Shown here: piece after piece, positions 22,149 through 30,550 of the stretch | Layout: each line of letters opens with the position of its first letter | How positions within the stretch are numbered: the first letter of the stretch is position 1 | DNA from: an uncultured Anaerolineales bacterium | GTDB lineage: Bacteria; Chloroflexota; Anaerolineae; UBA4142 | Assembly: GCA_903825565.1 (NCBI GenBank) | Contig: CAIKBD010000494.1 | Span: 1-39,172, forward strand | Length of the DNA stretch: 39,172 bases | Direction of reading: 5' to 3' | Translations under genes and position numbers: made by a program | The notes under the pieces: model-generated | Told to the model about the DNA's origin: nothing | The model's input: the letters and a program-made list of their open reading frames with translations, nothing else | Database searches by the model: none

Positions 22149-22153
22149 GTTTT

Positions 22154-22963
22154 ATGACTGGCGAACAAATTCGACTGAAACGATTATTTTCTTCGGGCAA
22201 TGTGGTTGTGGTCGCAGTGGATCACGGGTTGTACAACGGTCCGCTCGCCGGCTTGATCGATCTGCCGCACGTGGTGCAGAGCATCGTTGATGCCGACGCG
22301 ATCTTGATGTCGCCGGGGATGCCGGCGCACTGCGCCGATGTCTTTGCGCAACGCAACGCGCCATCGCTCATCGTGCGCTTGAACTGGGGCACGCAGTACG
22401 CCACGCAATGGCAATACGGAACCGCGCACAGCGTGCCGATGATTTCCGCCAGCGATGCGCTTGCATTGGGTGCGGACATTGCGCTGGCGGGTTTCTCGCT
22501 TCACACCGGCGACGAGCGGATGGACGCGGACAATATTGCTGTGTTGGCAAAGCACATTGTGGAAAAACGCGCCGCAGGTATTCCACTCGTCGGCGAATTT
22601 TATCCGGCAGGTGCCGAAGACCTTGCGCCGGAACAATTGCAAGAGCAAGTTGCCATCGGTTGTCGCATTGCCGCAGAACTTGGCTCGGACATGATCAAGA
22701 CGTTTTACACCGGTAAGGATTTCGACAAAATCGTGGCGGCGACGCCCGTGCCGATCTTTGGTCTCGGCGCGCGCAAGACGCCGCGCGAGATTGATGCGCT
22801 CCGGCTTGCCGCCGGTGAAATTCGTGCGGGTGCGCGCGGCGTGGTCTTTGGGCGCAACGTCGTCCAGGCGCGCGAACCGAAACGCTTTCTCGATGCGCTC
22901 AAAGAAGTTGTCAAAGCCGGCAAAGACCCTGAGCAAGTCGCGCAGAAATTCGGAATCGAATAG
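22154..22963 (+). CDS. Class I (DhnA/LsrF-type) aldolase
   Basis: The 269-residue TIM-barrel protein belongs to the DeoC/LacD/FbaB/LsrF group: AVDHGLYNGP near the N-terminus, GEFYPAG (147-153) and the Schiff-base lysine in DMIKTFYTG (K182), then FGLGARKTP. It probably cleaves a ketose phosphate made by the kinase next door. The gene follows the ATPase after a repeat-filled gap, with GGGGG before the ATG, and its TAG stop overlaps the start region of the FGGY kinase. Confidence 0.85.
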   Translation: MTGEQIRLKRLFSSGNVVVVAVDHGLYNGPLAGLIDLPHVVQSIVDADAILMSPGMPAHCADVFAQRNAPSLIVRLNWGTQYATQWQYGTAHSVPMISASDALALGADIALAGFSLHTGDERMDADNIAVLAKHIVEKRAAGIPLVGEFYPAGAEDLAPEQLQEQVAIGCRIAAELGSDMIKTFYTGKDFDKIVAATPVPIFGLGARKTPREIDALRLAAGEIRAGARGVVFGRNVVQAREPKRFLDALKEVVKAGKDPEQVAQKFGIE

Positions 22964-22965
22964 TG

Positions 22966-24468
22966 ATGTTGTTTCTGGGGATTGACGCCGGCACCACCTC
23001 GCTCAAAGCCGGCTTGTTCGACGAACGCGGCAACGCGCGCGCAATTGTCAACGAAGAATATTCGCTCATTACGCCATCGGCGGACGAAGCGGAAATCGAT
23101 CCGGCGGAATATTGGCGCGCATGTGTGAGCGCCGTGCGGCGTGTGCTGGCAAAGGCGAATGTGCGCCGTGAAGACATCGTTAGCATTGGCGTGTCGTCGC
23201 AAGGCGAAACGACGATTGCCGTTGATGTGCAGGGCAACGCGTTGCGTCGTGCGTTGGTGTGGCTCGACAATCGCGCTACGGCGCAGGCGCAGCAAATCGC
23301 CGCGCATTTCGATTTGAAACGCGTGTACGAAATCACCGGCGATCCGGAAATCGTGCCGACGTGGACTGCGTGCAAAATTCTGTGGCTCAAGCAAAACGAG
23401 CCGGAAATTTTCAGGCGGGTGCACAAATTTATCCTCGTCGAAGATTATTTGTTGCAGCGCTTGACCGGCCGCTTTGCGACGGATGGCGCGGTCGCGTGTA
23501 CCTCGATGCTGTGGGACATTCGCTGTGGCGGCTGGTGGAGCGAGATGCTCGACTTTATCGGCATCACCCCCGCGCAATTGTCCGAGCCCGTCGCGCCCGG
23601 TGGCATTGTCGGCACTCTGCGTCCCGATGCCGCGAGCGAACTCGGATTGTCGCCGAAGGTTCAAGTCGTCGCGTGTGGCATGGATCAAGCGGCGGGCGCA
23701 GTGGGCGCGGGAAATATTCGGCTCGGTGTGATTTCGGAAACGACCGGCGCGGCGCTCGCGATTCAAGCGACGATGCCCGCGCCACACTTGGATGCGACCG
23801 GTAAATTGCCGGTGTATGTGCACGATGCGCACGACTTGTTTCTGTTTGTGCCGGTGTGCAATACCGGCGGCATGGCATTGCGTTGGTTCCGCGATCAATT
23901 CGGGCAAGAGGAAATGCGAGTCGCACGCGAGCAGAATCGCGACGCGTATGATCGGCTTGGCGAACTTGCCCAGACGGTTGACCCAGGTTGCGAAGGACTG
24001 ACGATGCTTCCCCACCTTATGGGCGCGTTCAGTCCCGAGTACAACATGAACGCGCACGGCGTCTTTTATGGCTTTACTTTACGTCACACCAAAGCGCATT
24101 TCGCGCGCGCGATCCTGGAAGCGATTGCATTCATGCTCAAGCGGAATCTGGATTTGATGCGCGCGTTGGGCGTCGAGGTGCACGAAGTGCGCTCGACCGG
24201 TGGCGGCGCAAAAAGTCCGCTGTGGTTGCAGATCAAAGCCGATGTGCTGGGCTTGCCGGTCGTCACGCTGGAACAAGAAGACACCGCTGTGCTGGGCGAT
24301 GCGATTCTCGCGGCGGTTGCGTGCGGCGTGCACACAAACCTTGCCGATGCGTGCGCGGCGATGGTGCGCTTGCGCGGACGCATCGAACCGAACGTTGTCA
24401 CGCGCGCGGCATACGACGCGGCTTTTGCGCAGTACGTTTCGGTGTACGATCGATTGTATGGGCGATGA
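22966..24468 (+). CDS. FGGY-family carbohydrate kinase (xylulokinase-like)
   Basis: This is a 500-residue kinase with phosphate loop GIDAGTTSLKAGLFDERG at the N-terminus, VSSQGET, CGMDQAAGAVGAGN in the middle and the adenosine-binding STGGGAKSPLWLQIKADVLG in the C-terminal domain. Length is typical. Start is ATG 22966, or a GTG one codon earlier that overlaps the aldolase stop. The end overlaps the following gene by ATGA. By context it phosphorylates the ketose made by the isomerase encoded downstream; the exact sugar cannot be read from sequence. Confidence 0.9.
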   Translation: MLFLGIDAGTTSLKAGLFDERGNARAIVNEEYSLITPSADEAEIDPAEYWRACVSAVRRVLAKANVRREDIVSIGVSSQGETTIAVDVQGNALRRALVWLDNRATAQAQQIAAHFDLKRVYEITGDPEIVPTWTACKILWLKQNEPEIFRRVHKFILVEDYLLQRLTGRFATDGAVACTSMLWDIRCGGWWSEMLDFIGITPAQLSEPVAPGGIVGTLRPDAASELGLSPKVQVVACGMDQAAGAVGAGNIRLGVISETTGAALAIQATMPAPHLDATGKLPVYVHDAHDLFLFVPVCNTGGMALRWFRDQFGQEEMRVAREQNRDAYDRLGELAQTVDPGCEGLTMLPHLMGAFSPEYNMNAHGVFYGFTLRHTKAHFARAILEAIAFMLKRNLDLMRALGVEVHEVRSTGGGAKSPLWLQIKADVLGLPVVTLEQEDTAVLGDAILAAVACGVHTNLADACAAMVRLRGRIEPNVVTRAAYDAAFAQYVSVYDRLYGR

Positions 24469-25934
24469 TCTACATTAACAATCACGAAATTGTGCTCGAC
24501 GAACACGAGCGCCTCGAACCGTGGGCAAGTTATGATCGCGTGATTTGGCTCGCGATGAATTTCATCAAGCATTGCCCGCGCAATCCGCGCAACGATTTGC
24601 CGTGGTACATGCAATATTCGTGTTTCTGGACCGACCCGCTGCGTCCGACGATTTGGCCCGATAATCCCGCCGGCAAATTTGCTTGGGCGGTGACGACGCT
24701 CTTGAAATATTTTCCATACTTGGGCGACCGCGCATTCATCGATCTTACGCGCGCGATGCTGGATCGATTGCTGGCGTATCACACGCCGACACATTTCGAA
24801 TGGGGCGGAGTGCCGTATGCGTCGGCGCATCCTGGGACTGGAATTTATTTTGGCGCGCGTGCGGATGGCGAGTACGCCACCGAGCCGGACAAGATTGCGC
24901 AAGCGGCACGCGCCTACGTCGATTTCTACGAGCTGACCGAGGAGACGCGCTATCTCGATGCCGCACGGCATTGCGCCAAGGTGCTCGTCGCCAAGATGCG
25001 CGCCGGCGATGCCACCCACTCGCCGTTGCCGTTTCGCGTGGACGTGCGCGATGGGCGTGTGATCGAAGAATACACCGGCGACATGATTCAAGCGGTGCGT
25101 TTGTTCGACGCGCTGATTCGGCTGGGCGATGCCAAATACATTCACGCGCGCGATGCCGTGTGGAATTGGATTTTGCAATATCCAATGCGGAATGGCATGT
25201 GGAAGGGATATTTCGAGGACATTCGCCTCGACCCGGATAACGCGAATCGCGATCAACTCTCGCCGCTAGAAACGGCACGGTACATTTTGCAGAATCCAGC
25301 GCGAGATGCAAACTGGCGTGACGATGTCCCGCGATTGCTCGCTTGGGTGCGCGACAACCTGGGGGCAGCGCCATTCTACACCGCCACGCCGATCCACGAA
25401 CAGAAATTTTGTTGGCACGTGATGGGCAGTCATACCGTGCGGTACGCCTCGGTATGCGCGCTGTGGGCGGAAACAGCCGGCGATGCCAGTTATCGCGAAC
25501 GCGCGTTGCGTTCATTCAACTGGGCAACGTACATGGCAAGCGATGATGGCACGGTGACCGTCGGGATTGATCGACCGGATTATTACAACCAATGTTGGTT
25601 CACCGATGGTTATTTTGATTACGTGCCGCATTTCATTGACGGGATGGCGGCGCTGCCGGAAACTGCGCCGCGTGATAGCGATCATCTTTTGCGCGCGTCG
25701 TCGGCTGTGCAGGCGATTGACTATGCGCCGCTCAACATTCGCTATCGCACGTTCGATGCCCAGGCGAGCGAGACATTGCGGCTGACGTTCGAGCCGACGC
25801 GTGTGATCGCCGATGGCGTCGAGTTACCCAAGACCGAATTGATGGGCGATGAACCTGGGTGGAGTTTTGATTCGGCGTTGAACGTTATGCGCGTGCGACA
25901 TGCAAGTCGAAACATCGAAATAATTGGAAATTGA
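24465..25934 (+). CDS. Six-hairpin (alpha/alpha)6-like protein of unknown specificity
   Basis: The 489-residue product starts at ATG 24465, overlapping the kinase stop. It has no signal peptide, so it is probably cytoplasmic. Repeated helical pairs (AARAYVDFYELTEETRYLDAARHCAKVLV, AVRLFDALIRLGDAKYIHARDAVWNWIL, ASVCALWAETAGDASYRERALRSFNWATYM) are typical of (alpha/alpha)6-barrel glycosidases, lyases and epimerases. A small beta domain ends the protein. I cannot name the reaction; it may release or modify the sugar that feeds the pathway. The frame is open from 23988, but that part is antisense-like overlap with the kinase. Confidence 0.7.
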   Translation: MIYINNHEIVLDEHERLEPWASYDRVIWLAMNFIKHCPRNPRNDLPWYMQYSCFWTDPLRPTIWPDNPAGKFAWAVTTLLKYFPYLGDRAFIDLTRAMLDRLLAYHTPTHFEWGGVPYASAHPGTGIYFGARADGEYATEPDKIAQAARAYVDFYELTEETRYLDAARHCAKVLVAKMRAGDATHSPLPFRVDVRDGRVIEEYTGDMIQAVRLFDALIRLGDAKYIHARDAVWNWILQYPMRNGMWKGYFEDIRLDPDNANRDQLSPLETARYILQNPARDANWRDDVPRLLAWVRDNLGAAPFYTATPIHEQKFCWHVMGSHTVRYASVCALWAETAGDASYRERALRSFNWATYMASDDGTVTVGIDRPDYYNQCWFTDGYFDYVPHFIDGMAALPETAPRDSDHLLRASSAVQAIDYAPLNIRYRTFDAQASETLRLTFEPTRVIADGVELPKTELMGDEPGWSFDSALNVMRVRHASRNIEIIGN

Positions 25935-25957
25935 AAAATAAATCGGAGGGAGAGGTT

Positions 25958-27337
25958 ATGGCTATCAAACCGCAAGTCGGCGTACTCGTCACCGCGTTGC
26001 TTGAGGACGATTACAACAAAACCGCACACATGCGACCCGAAGCGCAAAAATTTGTGGATCGCATTGCGAGCATTGTCGGGCGATACGCGGATGTCGTCGT
26101 GCCCAAACTGATCGAGGAAGAAGATCAAGCGGCAGAAGCGGCGCAAATGTTCAACGCCGCCGGCGTGGATTTGATCGTCGCCGCGCAACCGGCATACACC
26201 AAAGGCATCATCCCCACGCGCGCATTTCTGGACACCACCGCCCCGGTCGTCGTGTGGAATACGCAACAGATTCGCTTTTTGCCGGAGAATGCCGATTTCG
26301 ATTTGATCATGGTCAACTCGGGTTTCGCCGGCGTGCCGGAAATGACGAGTGCCTTGACGCGCATCGGCAAAAAATTTTGGACGGTGACCAGCCACATCGA
26401 AGACCCGGCGGGCTTGCAAAAACTTGCCGACTGGATTGCGGCGGCGGGCGCAGTGCGTCGGCTCAAGACCGCGCGTATCGGTACGATTGCCGGCACGTTT
26501 GAAGGCGCGACCGATATGATGGCGGATCAACTTTCATTGCGGCGGCATGTGGGGCCCGTGTGCTGGCCCATCGAGCCGGAAACCGTAGCCGCGGCGATGG
26601 AAAAAATTTCGGACGCGCAGGTTCAAGCGTTGGTCAAGAGCGAATCGGCGCGCTATAAAATCGACATTGATGCGCCGTCGTTCGGGCGGTCGTGCCGGCT
26701 CGCACTGGCGCTGGAAAATGTCGCGCGCGAAAAGAAAATGGATTCGCTCGCGTCATTCGATTACATCTGGCTCAACATGCCGCGCGTCGGCATCATTGCA
26801 TCGTATGGCACCGGGCGTCTGTGCGAACTCGGCATTCCCACGACAACCGAAGGCGACATCGTTCATGCGACGGCGATGCTCGCATTACAGCAATTGTCCG
26901 GCGCGGCGACGTTCATCGAACCTTACGTCATTGATTTTGATCGCAATGCGGTGATTCTTTCGCACGACGGGCACGGCAACCCGGCGATGGCGGACGAGGT
27001 CGCGGTCAAGTCGAGCATTTATTACGAAGGTTTGCATGGTCGCGGCGCAGGATTCGAGTTTGCGTACAAGCCCGGCGCGGTGACATTGCTCTCGTTGATT
27101 TGTGTCGAAGACCATTGGCGTTTCGTGATCGCGGAAGGCGAATCGCTTGCGATCAAGCCGCGCCCGGTTGCCGCGCCGCAAATGTTGTTCAAACCCAAGA
27201 GCGGCGATATTCAAGCGTGGTGCGATGCTTGGCTGATGGCAGGCGGTCCGCATCACATGGGCTTGGCGTACGGAAATCTGGCAGGGCAATTGGAAAAGGT
27301 CGCCAAGTTACTCGGCATTGATGCTGTAGTTGTGTGA
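25958..27337 (+). CDS. L-fucose/L-arabinose isomerase-family protein
   Basis: The 459-residue protein resembles the FucI/AraA-like aldose-ketose isomerases: N-terminal domain MAIKPQVGVLVTALLEDDYNK, a middle segment FDYIWLNMPRVGIIASYG...PTTTEGDI and a C-terminal barrel ending HHMGLAYGNLAGQLEKVAKLLGI. The Glu and the His near the C-terminus are plausible metal ligands. Start ATG 25958 is chosen for its GGAGGGAGAGG ribosome site. With the kinase and aldolase it completes an isomerase-kinase-aldolase module. Confidence 0.8.
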   Translation: MAIKPQVGVLVTALLEDDYNKTAHMRPEAQKFVDRIASIVGRYADVVVPKLIEEEDQAAEAAQMFNAAGVDLIVAAQPAYTKGIIPTRAFLDTTAPVVVWNTQQIRFLPENADFDLIMVNSGFAGVPEMTSALTRIGKKFWTVTSHIEDPAGLQKLADWIAAAGAVRRLKTARIGTIAGTFEGATDMMADQLSLRRHVGPVCWPIEPETVAAAMEKISDAQVQALVKSESARYKIDIDAPSFGRSCRLALALENVAREKKMDSLASFDYIWLNMPRVGIIASYGTGRLCELGIPTTTEGDIVHATAMLALQQLSGAATFIEPYVIDFDRNAVILSHDGHGNPAMADEVAVKSSIYYEGLHGRGAGFEFAYKPGAVTLLSLICVEDHWRFVIAEGESLAIKPRPVAAPQMLFKPKSGDIQAWCDAWLMAGGPHHMGLAYGNLAGQLEKVAKLLGIDAVVV

Positions 27338-27357
27338 GCGTTCTCAAGGATGACTAG

Positions 27358-28080
27358 ATGTACCAGGGACTGACAATTACACCGCCCTTTTTTGAAATTG
27401 GACCCAAGGCATATTTGTATGGCGAGAAGATGCTTGCCCTTGCCAAACATGCCGACGCGTTGAGTGAAAAGTTCCAAGTCCAGATTATTGTTACTCCGCA
27501 GTGCGTTGATATTCGGTTGCTGGCGCAAGAAATGAAACGGGCGTTGATCTTTGCGCAACACATGGATGCGCTGGGAGTTGGCAGAGGTGTGGGGTCTGTC
27601 CTGCCTGAAGCGGTCAAAGCGGCAGGTGCCACAGGCGTCTTGCTGAACCACGCCGAAAAAAAATTACCCCTGGACGTTTTGCAACGCACCATCAAGCGTG
27701 CCGACGATGTGGGACTCGCAACCATCGTGTGCGCGGACAACCTTGAGGACGCGGCAGTGATTGCCAGGATGGAACCCAATATCATCATCGCCGAATCGCC
27801 GCAACAAATCGGAACAGGCAAGCGCGGAGATGATGATCAGCAAGCGATCACCCAGATCAACCAAATCGTTTGGGACATCAATTCCCAAATCCGCGTGCTT
27901 CACGGAGCCGGCATTAGTTGCGGGCAAGATGTTTACAATGTGATCGCTGGCGGTGCGCAAGGCACAGGTTCGACGAGCGGGATCATTCTGGCGAAGGATC
28001 CGTTTGCCATGCTCGAAGAAATGATCAGTGCGGTCCGCGCGGCGTGGGACATGCGGCGCGTCATTGATGCTGGAGGATAG
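27358..28080 (+). CDS. Triosephosphate isomerase-like protein
   Basis: The 240-residue TIM-barrel protein resembles archaeal-type triosephosphate isomerase: PKAYLYGEKMLALAKHAD at the N-terminus (Lys at the substrate position), GVLLNHAEKKLP with the electrophilic His, NIIIAESPQQIGTG with the catalytic Glu, and GAGISCGQDVYNVIAGGAQGTGSTSGI for phosphate binding. It would convert dihydroxyacetone phosphate from the aldolase into glyceraldehyde 3-phosphate. A related epimerase activity is also possible in such operons. It lies 20 bases after the isomerase. Confidence 0.8.
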   Translation: MYQGLTITPPFFEIGPKAYLYGEKMLALAKHADALSEKFQVQIIVTPQCVDIRLLAQEMKRALIFAQHMDALGVGRGVGSVLPEAVKAAGATGVLLNHAEKKLPLDVLQRTIKRADDVGLATIVCADNLEDAAVIARMEPNIIIAESPQQIGTGKRGDDDQQAITQINQIVWDINSQIRVLHGAGISCGQDVYNVIAGGAQGTGSTSGIILAKDPFAMLEEMISAVRAAWDMRRVIDAGG

Positions 28081-28083
28081 GCG

Positions 28084-28578
28084 ATGGCAGTGTATCACGA
28101 GTGCTTCAAAATCCAATCGGATAAAAGACCAACTTTCCATGACGTGACGGCGCAAGTGGAAGCCGTCCTACAGAAATCAAAGATCCAGAACGGAATCCTG
28201 CTCGTTTTTTCCCAGCATACGACGTGCAGTGTGCTGATTCAAGAAGCATCGGATGACGTCAATTACTGGGGCACGGAATTGTTGATGCAAGATTTGGTGA
28301 ATGTGCTTACGAAAATCATTCCCACCTGTCTGACTGAGGGTCAATACTTGCATCCCGGACCAAAGCATATCGAAGCGGCGGCGGGCAGAGATGAACTCCC
28401 TTCATGGTCACTGAATACGGATGCGCACCTCCGAAGTGTTATCATGGGGCGGTCGCAATCGGTTCCCGTTGTGGATGGTGGCATGCTCTTGGGTGAGTTT
28501 GGGCGGATCTATTTTGCCGATTTCGATCAGGTGCGGGCGCGGGAGCGGACCGTCCGAGTTCAAATTGTTGGCGAGTAG
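28084..28578 (+). CDS. YjbQ/UPF0047 family protein
   Basis: The 164-residue protein has the UPF0047 signature: ILLVFSQHTTCSVLIQEASDD, HPGPKHIEAAAGRDELPSWSLNTDAHLRSVIMGRSQSVPVVDGGMLLGEFGRIYFADFD. The conserved His residues suggest a metal or phosphate site; some homologues show weak thiamine-phosphate-synthase-like activity, but the physiological role is uncertain. It lies three bases after the TIM-like gene, with GGAGG upstream, and is probably the end of the catabolic part of the operon. Confidence 0.9.
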   Translation: MAVYHECFKIQSDKRPTFHDVTAQVEAVLQKSKIQNGILLVFSQHTTCSVLIQEASDDVNYWGTELLMQDLVNVLTKIIPTCLTEGQYLHPGPKHIEAAAGRDELPSWSLNTDAHLRSVIMGRSQSVPVVDGGMLLGEFGRIYFADFDQVRARERTVRVQIVGE

Positions 28579-28595
28579 TTGAATCGCTCGTACCC

Positions 28596-28627
28596 ACCGG
28601 TGCGACAAATCCATGTGCCGCACCGGT
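28596..28627. terminator. Hairpin after the YjbQ gene
   Basis: Nine-base arms ACCGGTGCG (28596-28604) and CGCACCGGT (28619-28627) with a 14-base loop lie 18 bases after the YjbQ stop. There is no T-run, so read-through into the second permease pair is possible. The arms also contain the self-complementary CACCGGTG twice, so a regulator site is another reading. Confidence 0.5.
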
Positions 28628-28687
28628 GCGCGCGGAATGTGCCGGCGATAGTCTGCGGATGATGGTATCGGGTAGGACAAGGCGCTC

Positions 28688-29554
28688 ATGACAAATCGCG
28701 TGCGTTCACGAAAATCGATCAAGGGACTCTGGGCGTGGCTCGGTCTCGTGCCGTTTTTTCTCTTTGGCATCGCCTTCGAGATCATCCCGGTGCTTACGCT
28801 TGCGCGTTCCAGTCTTACCGCGCGCGATACGTTCACGCTTCAGAATTTCGAGCGCGCGCTTACGCCCATCTTTATCGAATCGTTTCGCAATAGCATCCAA
28901 CTTTCCGCCGCCACCGCCTTCCTGGGCGTCGTGTTTGGCACGCTGGTCGCGTATGCGATCATCACGACGCGCAGTGTCTGGGTTCGCAATGCGCTGACCG
29001 CGCTCGCCGATGTGACGACGAACTTTGGCGGCGCGCCGCTCGCGTTTGCGTTTATCGTCGTTCTCGGTTCGACCGGCATCGTGACGCTGATTCTCAAAAT
29101 GATCGGGATCACTTTGTATCCCGATTTGTTTCGGATTTACTCGATTCAGGGACTCGCGGTTGCGTATCTGTACTTTCAATTGCCGCTAATGATCTTGCTC
29201 ATCATCCCTTCGCTTCTGGGATTGCGGCGCGAGTGGCGCGAAGCCGCGATCAACCTCGGCGCGTCGGCGGCGCAGTACTGGTTACGCGTCGCCTTGCCGA
29301 TCTTGTTGCCCTCGTTGCTGGGCGGATTCTTACTGCTGTTTGCCAATTCGTTTGGCGCATACGCCACCGCGTGGACGCTCACGGGTCCCGACGTGAATCT
29401 CGTCACGGTGCAGATCGCCGCGCTCGTGCGCGGGGAAGTGCAACTCGATCCCGCGCTCGCGGATGCGCTCGCGATGTTATCGCTGGCAATTATGACGCTG
29501 TGCATTGCCGGCTATCAGTGGCTCGGCGGACGCGCGCGCAAGGAGGGGCGGTGA
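28688..29554 (+). CDS. ABC transporter permease, PotB/iron-type (second pair)
   Basis: The 288-residue permease is clearly paralogous to the one at 19324, sharing DVTTNFGGAPLAFAFIV, YLYFQLPLMILLIIP and FANSFGAYATAWTL. Coupling loop: EWREAAINLGASAAQYWLRVALPIL. It overlaps the next permease by GTGA. No separate ATPase follows, so the ATPase at 21006 probably serves this pair as well. Confidence 0.9.
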   Translation: MTNRVRSRKSIKGLWAWLGLVPFFLFGIAFEIIPVLTLARSSLTARDTFTLQNFERALTPIFIESFRNSIQLSAATAFLGVVFGTLVAYAIITTRSVWVRNALTALADVTTNFGGAPLAFAFIVVLGSTGIVTLILKMIGITLYPDLFRIYSIQGLAVAYLYFQLPLMILLIIPSLLGLRREWREAAINLGASAAQYWLRVALPILLPSLLGGFLLLFANSFGAYATAWTLTGPDVNLVTVQIAALVRGEVQLDPALADALAMLSLAIMTLCIAGYQWLGGRARKEGR

Positions 29555-30363
29555 AAAATGATCGCGGCATCTGGCGCATTGTCGTTCTCACCCTGTTCCT
29601 GATGTTTATGATCGTCCCATTTCTCGCGACAGTGCTCTTTTCGATTTCGGTGCGCTGGGATCGAACGCTGTGGCCCGAAGGGCTGACGCTCGAATGGTGG
29701 GACAAGGTCACGAGCCGTTCCGCGTTTGAGACGACGCTGACCAATTCGTTCATCGTTTCCTTTGCGACGATGTTCGCCCTCGCATTATTGGTCACGCCGA
29801 CGGCGTACTGGGCGCACATGCGCGTGCCGCGCGGCAAGCCGTTCATCGAATTTTTGACAATCATTCCGTTCGGCATTCCCGGGGTTGTGCTCGCGCTCGC
29901 GCTGATCCGCTTTTATTCCCAAGTGCCCCTGCCGCTGATCAATACGCCGAGTATTCTCGTTGCCGCGTGCATGGTGATCGCGTTGCCGTTTATGTACCGC
30001 CCGGTCGCAAACGCGCTCGACGCGATTGACATTCACGGATTGACCGAAGCCGCGCAATCGTTGGGCGCCGGGTTGGGGCAGACATTGCTCCGCGTGATCG
30101 TGCCAAACATTATGCCCGGGATCATCAGCGGCTGTCTCCTCGTATTTTCGACCGTCTTCGCCGAATTTACGCTTGCGAACTTGCTCGTCGGCACGCGGTT
30201 CAAAACATTTCCGATCTATCTCGTCGAGTTCACGCGCTTTGACGGACGCCAAGCCAGCGCGCTGGCGGTGATCAGTTTCGTGATCGCGTGGCTCACGTCG
30301 CTCTTGATTATTTGGATCGCCGGCCGCGGCGGTCGCCCGGCAGAGTCGCTCGGCGCGCGGTAG
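29551..30363 (+). CDS. ABC transporter permease, PotC/iron-type (second pair)
   Basis: The 270-residue permease begins with GTG overlapping the previous stop, and AGGAGG lies eight bases ahead. It is paralogous to the gene at 20184 (TLTNSFIVSF, FMYRPVANALDAIDIHGLTEAAQSLGAG, VIVPNIMPGIISG, TVFAEFTLANLL). The longer open frame from 29233 overlaps the first permease in another frame and is not the gene start. Confidence 0.9.
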   Translation: MKNDRGIWRIVVLTLFLMFMIVPFLATVLFSISVRWDRTLWPEGLTLEWWDKVTSRSAFETTLTNSFIVSFATMFALALLVTPTAYWAHMRVPRGKPFIEFLTIIPFGIPGVVLALALIRFYSQVPLPLINTPSILVAACMVIALPFMYRPVANALDAIDIHGLTEAAQSLGAGLGQTLLRVIVPNIMPGIISGCLLVFSTVFAEFTLANLLVGTRFKTFPIYLVEFTRFDGRQASALAVISFVIAWLTSLLIIWIAGRGGRPAESLGAR

Positions 30364-30424
30364 CAAAATGATGGAGAATCGAAACGGACAGGAATTCAAG
30401 GAATGGGAGGTGATCGAAGGAGAA

Positions 30425-30545
30425 CAGTGATCGAAACTGTAAATCTGAAATCGAGAATCGCAAAATGGATGTTAGATGATCGGAGTTGGAAGTTTGTCCA
30501 TCCAACTTCCAATCTCTAATTTCCACGTTCCAATCTTCACAGGAG
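30425..30545. repeat. Heptamer repeats and hairpin before the binding-protein gene
   Basis: Units AAACTGT, AAATCTG, AAATCGA, GAATCGC and AAAATGG are followed by CCAACTT, CCAATCT, CTAATTT and CCACGTT, again 7-bp periods. Within them a 9-bp hairpin TTGGAAGTT (30486-30494)/AACTTCCAA (30504-30512) lies just before the AGGAGGAG ribosome site. It could stabilise the downstream mRNA and raise expression of the binding protein. Confidence 0.6.
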
Positions 30546-30550
30546 GAGAA

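Noticed and set aside
23988-24464. N-terminal extension of the (alpha/alpha)6-like protein
   Set aside because: It overlaps the FGGY kinase in another frame, and the ATGA overlap at 24465 gives a natural start.
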